Source of the DNA: Utricularia gibba | Lineage: Eukaryota > Streptophyta > Magnoliopsida > Lamiales > Lentibulariaceae | Direction of reading: 5' to 3' | Assembly: GCA_002189035.1 (NCBI GenBank) | Contig: NEEC01000002.1 | Span: 2,790,001 to 2,854,000, forward strand | Length of the DNA: 64,000 nt | Part shown: in pieces, positions 11,755 to 23,786 of the stretch | Numbering within the stretch: position 1 is the stretch's first letter | How the letters are laid out: the number at the start of each line of letters is the position of its first letter | The notes under the pieces: generated by a model | What the model saw: only the letters and a program-made list of their open reading frames with translations | The model's database searches: none | What the model was told of the DNA's origin: nothing | Position numbers and translations under genes: made by a program

Positions 11755-11975
11755 TTGCAACTTAGAAGATGCATGTTTGGTCAAAAAGTCTTTGTATGAC
11801 CTCAAACAAGTATCATGGTGAATGAATGTGAAGATTACTAAATTTTAGTAGATTTACATTTCATTTATGCGTCCTGTGATGCTTACGAAAGTCTTAATTC
11901 TTTTTTAATATTGGTAGTATATATAGATGATATAATCATGATTATATCATCTTTAGAGCAACTTCATCCATCTCC
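11755..11975 (+). mobile_element. Copia reverse-transcriptase fragment
   Basis: The plus strand reads KKSLYDLKQVSW near 11790-11820, the degraded form of the copia K-K-A-L-Y-G-L-K-Q-A-P-R-A-W box. After a gap with stops it reads LVVYIDDIIM near 11910-11940, the RT catalytic YxDD box. No LTRs are seen around it. It is a scrap independent of the element at 3720-9150. Confidence 0.7.
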
Positions 11976-13733
11976 ATTATTTCACTATTTCTCTTAATTC
12001 CACATCATATTTCTTTTTTTCTACATCATATTTTTCTATTATATTTTTAAATATTAAATACTTCACTACTTTATCTCTAACAATCACAATTTTTTTCATT
12101 GCATATTAATAATAAAATATTTTATCACTTTATCTCATATTGAATTTAATATTTGAAATTAAAACAGAAAACGATACTAATAATAAATAATATCTAATTA
12201 ATAATCAAGATATATTAGATCTAACCAATTTCCATGAATTTTAAAATGAATGATATTAAAAAATCAGCTTGATCTTTCACCCATAGAAAATTTCATCACA
12301 AAAATTCATGTCATTTTCGTCGTATACTTTTCATCGGTAGAGGTGAAAATGTCATCATTGAGCTGTAGCTGATGTGGAGTTTTTCATCTATTTCTCTATA
12401 TGTTTGGGACACCGATGTAGTTGACCTTAAAACTATTACTATTTTAAAGGCATATGTACATGTTAAATTAATGATCAAGGATCCAAATGATGCAAACACT
12501 GATTCGGGATTGAATTGTACAAATTTGCACATGGTATGCTCCTCTAACATAGTTGAGAAATTACTACACTTAGGCCTTATATGGTAAGATATTTTTTTTG
12601 TTGTTCAAAAACTCTTTCAATTTGTTCATATCTTTGGATTTGAGCATTGGATTGCCTGGTTGAATATTTTCACACAACATCTACCATTGGACTTTTATAT
12701 CCTTATAATGGTGAAGTTAAGCTTGAAGATAAAGAAGAAGAGTGCAATATCCCATTCATTTTTTAAGATAAAATATGGTAGTATGGATATTTCTAACCTC
12801 TTCATCTCACTGATAATTGCTTCATTGTTTATAACCATTTAGTATATTGCCACAAACATTCCATTAATGATCTTTTAGTCATCTATTAGATGAAAACTTA
12901 ATATTCTATCTATTCCTAATATGTTATTACATTTTTTTATGTCAAAGATAATTATCCCCACGCTATGTAAATAAGGATTCATAACTATACTTTTAATTAC
13001 AATATTATGTTAAAAAATATCTTTCCTACTCTAATAGAAACAAAATCTTCAAAAATCAATTTTCTAAAAATAAATGAAATAATTAAATCATTTGTAAACG
13101 TTTTGTAACCAAAAAAAAAAATTAGTGGTTTGGATGAGCCGAATAGGGCATTTAATGCGAAAATAGACATGGTGGATCAAAGTGATCATTCGATTTTTTT
13201 ATCACATACTAAAACAACAAATTAAAAAAGAAGATTACCATTTTTATTACACGTTTATCACGACATTTCCACTTGAGTACATACCTAGCCGATTTAGTGC
13301 AGCCTAACTCACCCTCTGTCCCAGCACATGGAACAAATCCTTAACATTTCTTTTGTACTAAAAATGCTTTTTTAACATTAACACACTCACATGTTTGGAT
13401 GAATTAAAAATTTGGGCATGTGCAATATATTGTGTGAAAAAGAAGATCATCCTATGTGTATTTTCTTTGTCTAAGTGTGTAAAATAAAATATGTGAGTGA
13501 TAACTTTTCTAAATGATTCCATCTATTTTGGTCTTTCGCTATATAAAAATAAAATTTAAGATTAAAACATTTTTGAACTATTTTTAAAGTTCTAAGTATC
13601 AAAAATTAGAAATAAAAGCGAGAGATTTTTTAATAATTATTGTATATCAAATTCCAGCTGAATTGTATATGATTTATTATAAAATAACGAAATAATAGTG
13701 TTTTTTTTTCTTGTTGAACTCATACAGTCCCTC
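11976..13733. other. AT-rich spacer
   Basis: Low-complexity AT-rich DNA with short ORFs (for example 12372-12587 and 12660-12842 on the plus strand) that I do not recognise. They may belong to the retroelement debris just upstream. Nothing else is supported. Confidence 0.5.
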
Positions 13734-13739
13734 TATAAA
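13734..13739 (+). promoter_or_regulatory. TATA box of the NPF transporter gene
   Basis: TATAAA about 170 bp before the start codon at 13910, followed by a pyrimidine-rich leader. Assigned by motif and distance. Confidence 0.5.
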
Positions 13740-13909
13740 GACACCCTTGCTCTATCATTGTCCTCATATACTCCATACTCCTGTTTCAGTTCTGAACGGA
13801 AAGGTTTCCCAGATGTTGCGGGAGGTAATCTTCAACCTCAGGATCCCTTTTTGTCCTCACTGAGTCGTAACTCTGGAAGCCTAATCGTCATCCTTTTTAG
13901 TGTGAAGGG

Positions 13910-16512
13910 ATGAAGGGTGGGCAACTAGGATCCACGGGAGATGGAAGCGTGGGCTTCGACGGCCGTCCGGCGCTCCGGGACCGATCCGGAACATGGGTTG
14001 CTGGGATCCTCATTCTCTGTGAGTTCTTCGGTTCTGCTTGAAGATAATTTCTTAGCTCTTTTATCTCGAAACGAAGCACACACCCAGACACTTGTCCTGT
14101 ATCTGAGGAAACGGGGTATGGGAGCGGTGGAAGAGTTTGTACACGTAATGAAAAATGGTGGTGGCTTGCATGAAGAGTATGAACGTTGTCACATGTGTTC
14201 TGTAGCTAAGCGATCACTGGGTTAAAACCATGTTTGGAATTTACCAATGCGTTGGAGCTGCGTGTGAGTACAGGATGGGTTCCACTGTCCAAATACCTCG
14301 GGTGGGGTTCGTTTCCAAGGTTTTTAACCATGTTTTTACGTCTTCTAGAACAGTTTTTTACTCGTGTAAAGAACCACCATAACCCTTTAGAAATAAAGGA
14401 TGAGGTGATGCTTATTTCGGGGTAAAGCGAAGTCACATCGGCAGGTTTTGTGTTGGTTAATGATCCTCTTTTGCCCCATTGCTGTGGTCTTTTGTTACAG
14501 CCACTGAACATGGAGTGTGTAAGACCACCAGGTTTGTTACGTTTTGAGAAAACGTGTGTTGGTTGATCTCACACCACTTGTAGTAACCGTTGTCTTGCGT
14601 ATTAACTACACCCATTCGTGGTCTGCATCCCGCCTATCTTTTTCTTATCGATAGGTAGCTGTCTAATCATGCTTTTATGAAAACTGCCGATGAAAATCGT
14701 ACAGAATTTGATGTATCCAATAGTTTCAGTTCGTTTGGTTCCGTGGTTAATCATGTTTTTCGTGAAGCAGTGAACCAGGGGTTGGCGACACTGGCATTTT
14801 TCGGCGTGGGGGTGAACTTGGTACTGTTTCTGACGAGGGTTCTTCACCTGAGCAATGCTCAAGCAGCCAACAGCGTGAGCCGGTGGACCGGCACCGTTTA
14901 CATCTTCTCCCTCGTCGGAGCTTTTCTCAGTGACTCTTACTGGGGACGATACAAAACTTGCGCCATCTTTCAGGCCGTCTTCCTTCTAGTCAGTATCCTC
15001 TCTTCTTTCCATTTCAATTATTGGAGTAGGTTTTTTGAACACTTTCGTTCACAGGGTCTGGTACTTCTTTCTCTAACGACACAACTTTTCCTGCTGCAAC
15101 CTGACAACTGCGGTGATGAAGTCGGCCAATGTAAATCACACTCAGGATTAGAAACGTCTCTCTTCTACGTCTCAATCTACATGGTTGCACTTGGAAACGG
15201 AGGTTATCAGCCCAACATCGCTACATTCGGAGCAGATCAGTTCGATAAAGAGGATAGACATGAGTCCCATTCAAAAGTTGCGTTCTTCAGCTATTTTTAC
15301 TTGGCACTGAACTTGGGTTCACTCTTTTCCAACACAATTTTGGTGTATTTGGAAGACGAAGGGATGTGGGCGCATGGATTCTGGGTTTCTGCTGCTTCTG
15401 CGTGTGCAGCTCTCATTCTTTTTCTTGGAGGAACACGGAGATACAGATATTTTAGACCCGGGGGAAACCCCTTTTCTAGATTCAGTCAAGTGTTTGTCGC
15501 TGCGTGTAAGAAGTGGAAAGTTGATGTTTTGCAGGCAGAAGAAAATTTTTATACCAAGTCCAAAGATGTTCCTCGGACTAGCGGATTCAAGTAAGTGCCC
15601 CACATCGAAATTTTGAAGCATGGTGTGAGTTGTTGATGGAGATTTCTCAGGAATAATCTTTTGTACTGCTACAGATTCTTGGACAAAGCTGCGTATATTA
15701 CTCCAGAAGACATGCATAATCTCCACGGAAAACAGAGTCCGTGGATGCTCTGCCCCATTTCGCAAGTTGAAGAAGTTAAATGCATTCTGAGATTACTTCC
15801 AATTTGGCTTTGCACTATTATTTACTCTGTTGTCTTCACACAAATGGCCTCACTTTTCGTCGAGCAAGGCGCTGCAATGAACACGACAATCTCAAACTTC
15901 AAAATCCCTGCAGCCAGCATGTCTACATTCGACATTCTCAGTGTCGCGATCTTCATATTCCTCTACAGAAGAGCATTGAAACCCCTTTCAGGAAACAAAG
16001 TTTCGGAGCTACAAAGAATGGGAATTGGCTTGGTGATAGCGGTTCTCGCGATGGTTGCAGCGGGTATCGTCGAATGCTACAGACTAAAACACGCTCATAG
16101 AAACTGTAAAGATTCTAGTTCACTAAGCATTTTGTGGCAAATACCCCAGTACTCTCTCATTGGCGCATCGGAAGTGTTCATGTACGTTGGGCAATTGGAG
16201 TTTTTCAATGCGGAAGCGCCTGAAAAATTGAAGAGCTTCGGAAGTGCGCTGTGCATGACTTCGATTTCACTAGGGAATTATGTTAGCAGTTTGCTGGTTT
16301 CAATCGTGGTGAAGCTATCAACGGTGGATAACACTCCGGGATGGATACCAGGAAATCTCAACAAGGGTCATCTCGAGAGGTTTTACTTTCTGTTAGCTGT
16401 GTTGACAGTTATGGATCTGGGCGTTTATGCTGCTTGCGCGGTATGGTATAAGAGAATCAAAGGTGAAGCCAAGTGTGGAGTGATGACTGAAGAACACCAG
16501 ATCGAGGTGTGA
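13910..16512 (+). CDS. NPF (NRT1/PTR) family transporter, subfamily 7 type
   Basis: Twelve-helix MFS transporter of the POT/NPF family. NPF7 members move nitrate or potassium in xylem loading. Exons 13910-14018, 14771-15590 and 15675-16512 join in frame to 588 residues, typical for NPF. The short first exon encodes DGSVGFDGRPALRDRSG and the start of helix 1. The second begins NQGLATLAFFGVGVNLVLF and carries TGTVYIFSLVGAFLSDSYWG, GNGGYQPNIATFGADQFD and the FFSYFYLALNLGSLFSNT signature. The third starts FLDKAAYITPED and holds helices 7-12. An in-frame TAG at 13898 fixes the start at 13910. Helix 1 has NQGLA where most NPFs have the ExxER proton-coupling motif, as in the NPF7 group. An ATG at 14677 inside the 752-nt first intron opens into exon 2 but would lose the conserved first exon. 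Nothing is broken. The stop codon lies about 200 bp before the next gene's start. Confidence 0.92.
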
Positions 16513-16717
16513 CGGCTGTCGCAGGATCCAAGATTGTGTTTTTAACTACTGGGGATATGTATCTTGTGTAAACTGCATTCGTGATGGATCGATAACTCTG
16601 CAAGAATATTAATGGCCACAAAAGCTCAGAAACTAAAAAAATGGTCAAGTATTAGACTGGAAATGAAAATTGATCGCAGAACTATGTAGTGTTCCCCATT
16701 AGCGCATCTCCTTCAGG

Positions 16718-18874
16718 ATGGAGTCATTCATTTTACCTGCGGCGAAGGCATCCCACGCGTCTTCTGTGTTATCCGGCCACTCCTCAAAGCGTCGCCGTTT
16801 TCTTGGCGGTCGAGGATTCTCCCCAAGCCCCCTGTACGCTTTCCGACTCTGCTTTATTCCAATTTCTCTGTTCGGCGTGAGTAAAATCTTGAGTTTTTGG
16901 GACATGGGTATCTGAGATTTTTATCATTTCGTTAGTGTATCGATGGTTCTGGTTGAGAGAATTTCTGGTTTGGGTTGTTTATTCCCTGGTTTTTTCTTGC
17001 TTTCTCTTGTAGAGGTGTGAGCGGATAAAGCCTATCAATGGAAAGCCTAGTGTTCCAGTACTCAATGATCAGACACTACCAAAATTTCTGCTGTCGACAC
17101 CGTTCGAAAATGCTGTGAATGGAAACAGTGGTAACAGGATTAAGATTTTTTCTGGGACAGCCAATCCTTGCCTCTCTGAGGTGAACATGACCGCATTCTT
17201 TAGAGGTTTTTTTTCTAGAAATCATAGGCTATGATGTTATAAGGTCAATATCAATTTCTCACTTACGGAGTTCATATGCTTTGGAATACTATGGTAGAGA
17301 GTCATGGACTGAACATTGTTAGTTCAGTATCATTTTATTGGTTTCTTTTGGAATTCATGTGTATCCTCCACTCCTACCATAGGAGAAGAATAGCTCGTGT
17401 ATGCCTAACTGTTCATAGCTTAAACTTTGGTCCGCTTTGGTTCATTCAGGAAATTTCGGGTTACATGGGGCTTGATCTTGGAAGAATCCAAATCAAGAGG
17501 TTTGCAGATGGGGAGATATATGTTCAGCTACAAGAGAGCGTTCGTGGTTGTGATGTGTATCTCGTCCAACCTTCTTGTCCTCCAGCAAATGAAAATCTCA
17601 TGGAGCTTATGATAATGATAGATGCTTGCAGAAGAGCATCCGCAAAAAACATCACTGCTGTGATTCCCTACTTTGGGTATGCCAGGGCTGACAGAAAGGT
17701 GATCCTGCGGTTCTTAGTTGTTTTCTTCACTTTTTCTGAATTAATGCACCAACTCCTCCTCTAGTTGCCTCAACGATATCCCTGGCATTTTTCTCAGACA
17801 CAAGGGCGTGAGTCGATCGCTGCGAAATTAGTAGCGAATCTCATCACCCAGGCTGGTGCAGATCGTGTTCTTGCATGTGATCTACATTCCGGACAGTCGA
17901 TGGGCTATTTTGATATCCCAGTGGACCATGTCTACTGTCAGGTAATGTTTCTGTGGGTTACTCTGCTATCAGATTACCATCTTTGCTTCTTATCTATGTA
18001 TGCACTTAGCATTTGCTGTGATCGCAATAGCCTGTCATCCTCGACTATCTCGCGAGCAAGAAGATATGCTCCGGTGATTTAGTTGTCGTCTCCCCTGATG
18101 TTGGTGGCGTTGCAAGGGCACGGGCCTTCGCGAAGAAGCTATCAGATGCACCTTTAGCCATAGTGGACAAAAGGCGACATTCCCACAATGTGGCTGAGGT
18201 ACACTCCATTTCCCTTCTGATGAATTCTTTCAATACACTGTGACAGTATAAATAATCTGACCATCAAAAGTATCCTTATTTGTGATTGCGAGTTCATCAG
18301 AATCCATCCGTTTCTTGTCTAAGTGCTAGAGTTTTCATGAAACTCAATGCTCTTGTTGAAATGCCCCCCTCCCAGGTGATGAATCTGATCGGTGATGTGA
18401 AAGGAAAAGTTGCTGTCATGGTGGACGACATGATCGACACCGCAGGCAAGTCAACTTAATCTTTCCCAGGAAAACAAAACTGGCTCCAATACTAAATCTT
18501 CAGTCTGCCCTTTCCTTGAAGGAACCATAACCAAAGGTGCAGCTTTACTGCATAAAGAGGGTGCACGGGAAGTGTACGCCTGCTGCACTCACGCTGTTTT
18601 CAGGTAACCAGTAGGACGAAGCCCCTCCATTCTTTAGCTTGCTGTGGGTCGCTTCCACGTCATCTCACTGGTACTCATGCCTGCGTATTGCAGCCCTCCA
18701 GCCGTCGAGAGGCTGTCGAGCGGCCTGTTCCAAGAAGTCATTGTGACGAACACCATTCCGATACCTGAGGAGAACTACTTCCCGGAGCTGACAGTTCTCT
18801 CTGTTGCTAATCTCTTGGGAGAAACCATTTGGCGGATTCACGATGACTGCTCTGTCAGCAGCATTTTCAAGTGA
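16718..18874 (+). CDS. Ribose-phosphate pyrophosphokinase (PRPP synthetase), plastid-type class I
   Basis: Makes 5-phosphoribosyl diphosphate from ribose 5-phosphate and ATP, feeding nucleotide, His and Trp synthesis. Eight exons join in frame: 16718-16876, 17013-17180, 17450-17698, 17798-17941, 18031-18198, 18376-18445, 18522-18603 and 18694-18874, giving 406 residues. The N-terminal ~90 residues (Ser/Arg-rich, poorly conserved) look like a chloroplast transit peptide. The catalytic part then runs [26 protein letters not shown], the ATP-binding [10 protein letters not shown] loop, [20 protein letters not shown] (metal-binding D-L-H), [23 protein letters not shown], and the PRPP-binding loop [17 protein letters not shown]. 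Length and order match plant PRS1/PRS2. The intron after exon 6 has a GC donor. The upstream neighbour ends about 200 bp away in the same orientation, so the promoter must be compact. It appears functional. Confidence 0.93.
18446..18521 (+). other. GC-AG intron in the PRPP synthetase gene
   Basis: The junction within [11 protein letters not shown] can only be kept in frame with the donor CAG|GCAAGT (intron starts GC at 18446) and the acceptor TTGAAG at 18521. The donor is the standard consensus of plant U2-type GC-AG introns. It splits the PRPP-binding loop codon for Gly after its first base. Confidence 0.85.
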
Positions 18875-21626
18875 AGAAAAGTCCCACATCGGTTTATAGG
18901 AGACGCCAAATGTGAGATCATCATCATACATGCACCAGCACCATTGCTGGAGCGCCTGTTAGATGCCATTGTTTCTCTTCGTTGTATAGTAGAAGTGTAT
19001 ACATAAAAAAATGCTTATGTCTAAAATTTTTTAAAATTTGGTTTTTCGATGAATAACCCAATCGAATTGAACACCCATTTTTTTTGTATAATATTTAAAT
19101 TTAACCCGTTTAAACAATTTTCCAATTTAATATATTATTTAAAATCAAATCCAAACACACAACTAAAATATTTTTATTTTTTTTACTGAAGCCAATGAAG
19201 GGCGGTCTTATTGGGTTTTCCCCTAGCAGGCTTTGGAATGTCGTCGGTATAAATTCAGGGCCCATCTACTCACAGCTTCACTCATGTTCGTCTATTTATA
19301 GATTCGGATGTATTGATTAGTAATTTGAAAAATTACGGATACATCAGATAATTTTAATTTATAATAGTTTAAATTATATTAATTATTCTTATAAATACTA
19401 ATAAAAAAATTTTAATAAAAAATTGAACATTAACAAAATAAATAAATAAAAATTAAAAACGATAACCAATGAACGATGATCTTCTAATTTTGAATATAGA
19501 ATAACAATAGCAATCGATATGTGATAATTAAGCAATTGAGATGAATATTAACGAAAATATAAAAAAAATCAAATGAATTGATTAGGATTTTGATTAATTA
19601 ATTAAATGAACAAATATTTATTATTTAAATTAATAATTAAAAATATCAAAATTTAAAAAAGAATAACCGTACGGCGAACCCGGGACCGGATTCCAGTCCC
19701 CGAATGTCTAACTCTCCCAACTCTCGCGAGGTATTCCATAATGTTTACAGCTTATCCATTATATTTTATAAATCATTTGTATTATAAAAATATTATATAG
19801 ATATATAAATTATAATTTATATTAATATAATAGTTTAAATTATATCTATATAATTATATTTATAAATTGAAATATTTAAATATCTTATTTGAATAAAGCA
19901 TAAATTATATAAAATATTACAATACTTTATTTTAAAGAAGTACAATGAATCATTGATAAAAAAAATATGAATATAATTATATATTTGTATTTTAGAATTG
20001 ATTCTCAAAACTAATTCCCAACAAAAGATACTCTCTCAAACTTATGATATGGAGTGATTCTAAAGAATGATCTTTAAAAAGAATTGATTATATTATGAAA
20101 TAATTTTATTTTCCAAACATATCATTTTTTCTAAAATTGAATTATAGTTTTTTATAATTTTTAGATTATTTTATTTACATTAAGTTCAGTTTTCACAATA
20201 ATTTTTTATTGATTTTTTCTCGTTTTATGCTAGTATTTATTTTTAAAAAAATGTGTTATGTGAATTTTTTTGGTACAATTTATGCTCCAAATTAAAGAAA
20301 GATCCCGGCCGTTTGAAAGTACATGAATATGAGGATGCCCAAGTAGCATGGAACGAGATTTGGTCAAGATTCTCAGCATTCACAATGATTTGAATAGGAT
20401 ATGAGGATCATTATGAAAGATTTAAAATAAATATTCGATTCAAACAACAATTTTAAGAGGATATGCATTTAAACACTTTTTGATTGAATATTTAATGAAA
20501 AGTCATGTCTGGATAACCGTATATATGTATAGTTGTTTTATTATATTTTTTTAATAATTAATTTGAGTTTTGATTTTATTTACAGATAAAGTTTACTATT
20601 ATAAACATGTAATTGATCACCAATAAGTTCTAAGAGTATGCGGAAAAATCTAAAAAAAAATTAATACACCTAAAGTAAAGAACTTAATCGGACGTCGTTA
20701 TTAATGTACATTATTTACAAAAATGTAAGCCATAAGAGTTGGAATTAAATGTAAGGCAAACATTGATTATTAGGAGAGATAAATTGACTTTGATGTCATA
20801 GTTGAAAATGAATAACAATGTTATAACTAAATAGCATTATTTTAGAATAGTCCAACAATATGAACTCATCATCCATCCAAGTGGCAGGTCAGTATACAAT
20901 GCAATCACCCAACCTCATCCATTGAGGATATGTTGAAGAATTCTATTTTTTGAGAAGATGAGTATTTAGTATTTCAACATTGTAGAATTATCTTCATTTG
21001 ATAATATTATTTGTAGAATTTATCAATGTTTGGAGCATAAAAAATAAGATTTATATAATAAATAGCATATTTATCTATATTTACTAATAATCAAATTTTA
21101 TAAATTACAAAATCATATTCCAAAATTATGTATATTTCATAAACGTATATCTTATCTTTTATATTACTACAATAGTTGATTCAAATTTTTACTAAAATTA
21201 TAATTTGAAAGTTCAAGTATTCCAATAGTTTGTTTGAATAAAGAAAAACATTAGTATTTGGAGAGAAATGATAAAAAAAAATATAGATATAATCATAAAA
21301 TAATATTCTCAATATCGATTATTAAATACTAGAAATGACACTTTCAAATTTTTGATATAATTACAATGATTCTCAAAAATCACTAGTGATACAAAGGAAT
21401 TGGATGAATATTTAAAAGATAAAAACAATTATTAAAATAAAAAAATTAATTCTCACAACGTTCGCAAGGTTTAAATTAATGTCCTCGACTGCTTCAGTGA
21501 GCGGGAGGAGGAATGAGTGCTGTGGCGACCGACAGGGACGACCTGGCGAGACCGTGTCATGAATGAATGGGTCGGAAACATTGATTACTGCTACTACTAC
21601 TACAACATGGCGACCATTAAAGGTTT

Positions 21627-21648
21627 GGATCCGGATCCGGATCCGGAT
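21627..21648. repeat. GGATCC tandem repeat
   Basis: About 3.7 copies of the hexamer GGATCC, each unit itself a palindrome. Simple sequence repeat. Confidence 0.9.
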
Positions 21649-21850
21649 CATCGACATTCGTGGGGTTGGAAATGGAATGGAATGGAATAGAATGAATGAA
21701 TGTAATGTGTGTTTCATTCAACCTCATCAGGTGGAAAAAAAGTGAAACCATTTGGGTTGTACTTGTTGATCGCATTTATGACTCTCATTTTGTGATGCAG
21801 TAAGAAGATGGTTTCTTGTTTGTGTGGTAGATTCACAGCGCTGATCTCGA

Positions 21851-21881
21851 AGCTCAGCTCAGCTCAGCTCAGCTCAGCTCA
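21851..21881. repeat. AGCTC tandem repeat
   Basis: Six contiguous copies of AGCTC. Microsatellite-type repeat; no function is suggested. Confidence 0.9.
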
Positions 21882-23252
21882 TCCATCGCTAGTGGCTTTC
21901 ATTATCAGATTCGAATACCGTGTTTCCTTTGTTTGTTGTGTGGATGTGTTGGATGTCTAGGGCGTAGGGCCACAATGAGTTGAAGACTCATCATGACTCT
22001 GGGATCCAATCCCGATGCTCTCAGCAGCAGCACCCAGCAGCATTCCTGTTCCTGTTCTTCACTACTGGGAGCCCCCATTTGACCATTCACTCGCGCCCAC
22101 AGATGGAATTACCTGATCCAAAGTATCTTCTCCAGCAGAGTGAAGTGAATAATCTCATTTCCATTCCCGTTCGCAGTTGGAGAAATGTGAGCGGGTGGTG
22201 GTTGTACTTGCTTAAACACTCCCACCTCCCGCATCATCAATACAACTAACTGCAGGGGGCCCTCTCAGACAATAACCCTTTGGCCCAACATCCACATCCC
22301 TTCATAACCAACTTGTACAACACACATTACACTCTCAGACATGAGGAATGTTCCTGTCTGCTTACAAATCTAACTTACATGGAATCCCATCCCATCCCTT
22401 CACACGCACACACTTACGCCCCTCATTCCACACTTGTTTATATTAGAGCACGTAATATTAGAACACGCAATATCAATTCGTAAAATTAAAGTGAAATAAT
22501 GGTAAATTATAGATAATTAATAATCGAGTCTAATATTTTTTAATATAATTCATATTTTTTGTTTACTTACATTTCAATAGTTTATGACTCCATTGCTCTC
22601 AAGATAAGTTTTTTCCCCAACAGCGATCTGGAACTCAAGAAACCTAACCAGAGCGCTCGTTAAAGCCTACGGGCTGACGGCGCCTGGGATGGTCACTCGA
22701 CTGGATGACTAAAACTATGTATTTAATGTACAGTACAATAAAATTATTGCATCATTATGGTATATAATATGTTCCAAAAATGTTATTGTATTTGTTATAT
22801 AGAAAAATATTGCATGATTAGAGTGAAATGCAGTAAATAGTTAGTATTTTAAAATACGTTGGACTGATAATTGAGATACAACTTGCCCACCAGGCATTAT
22901 TTATTATTATTAAATTATTATTGCATGAAAATAATTCATCCCTGAATTACCCCCTATATTCCAAAATTCATTTCCTTAAAATTATATATCATGAAGATGG
23001 ACCCGACCCGGAACAGGAAACAGGGTAATAGTTTGGTTGAAGGGGAAGGGTTAGAAGCGAATGGTCTAATGGTGAAGATGACTGAGAAATGGATTGTTGT
23101 TCGGACATGGACGTTGAGGCCGAGAGCTTTGGCGTTTGCAAGATAAAGTATTATGACAATACAGAATAAAGACGCCCTCTCTCACAATGTCTCTTAGTTT
23201 CTGCGCCTTTCTCTTCCTTCCCTCAGATTCAAACCTGAGAACTCTTCTCTGA

Positions 23253-23786
23253 ATGTCTAAAAACCTCTTCATCCGGTCACCGGAGCCCGCCATGATTGGA
23301 AAGCACAAGCGCCAGGGGGAGGATGCCGACGACGACGGATGGCAAGTTCGTGCGTTTCAGGAGGATACTGCTGCGAACATGTTGGGGTGCACTTGGCCCC
23401 CACGATCCTACAACTGCGCCTTCTGCCGGAGGGAGTTCCGTTCAGCTCAGGCGCTTGGGGGACATATGAACGTCCACCGCCGTGACCGTGCGCGTCTACA
23501 TGAGCTGCTTCCAATGTCGAAAACCGGGGAATTTCCCGTCGGAAATGGCCTCCGTGGCATCCCTTTTCATCACCCTGTAACGAATCCTCATCTGGGGTTC
23601 CCTTCTCTTCTTCCTGTTTCATCTCCGATCCTTGTCCCTGATCCCCACATGGTTTTTCCCTCTTTCCTTCCCATTCCCCCGTCTCGATACAAAGCATTCG
23701 CCGAACTTGCGCCGCCGCCGGAGGCCATGGGAGAAATCGATCTCGAGCTGCGGTTAGGACAAAGGCTACCTCTTCCTCCTCCATAA
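23253..23786 (+). CDS. Single C2H2 zinc-finger repressor, SUPERMAN/RABBIT EARS-like
   Basis: Intronless, 177 residues. One plant-type C2H2 finger (about residues 53-75) has Cys55 and Cys58, the plant-specific QALGGH helix at 66-71, and His71 and His75. It is preceded by [19 protein letters not shown] and followed by HRRDRARL, the flanking pattern of the SUP/RBE group. The C-terminus has an EAR repression motif, DLELRL, at 163-168. The middle is Pro-rich. By family this is a nuclear repressor acting in floral organ or trichome development through TOPLESS-type co-repressors. The first ATG at 23253 is used; a second Met at residue 14 is possible. It stands alone, with several kilobases of spacer on either side. 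It could be SUP, RBE or a ZFP10/11 relative; the sequence alone does not decide. Confidence 0.9.
   Translation: MSKNLFIRSPEPAMIGKHKRQGEDADDDGWQVRAFQEDTAANMLGCTWPPRSYNCAFCRREFRSAQALGGHMNVHRRDRARLHELLPMSKTGEFPVGNGLRGIPFHHPVTNPHLGFPSLLPVSSPILVPDPHMVFPSFLPIPPSRYKAFAELAPPPEAMGEIDLELRLGQRLPLPPP

Larger units (their letters stand above)
18875..23252. other. Long AT-rich spacer with repeat debris
   Basis: No gene is supported. Two AT-rich tracts (about 19.85-20.20 kb and 20.99-21.36 kb) resemble tracts near 44 kb (see the dispersed-repeat entries). From about 21.48 kb to 22.5 kb the composition is more GC-balanced with simple repeats. From 23.0 kb the leader and promoter of the C2H2 gene begin. Confidence 0.5.

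Noticed and set aside
14677-14770. ATG at 14677 as the start of the NPF transporter
   Set aside because: It lies in intron 1. The exon at 13910-14018 supplies the conserved segment before helix 1 and joins in the right phase (T|TG AAC CAG).
21627-21881. Clustered short repeats resembling a repeat-spacer array
   Set aside because: They are two separate contiguous microsatellites (GGATCC and AGCTC) without spacers; not a CRISPR array.
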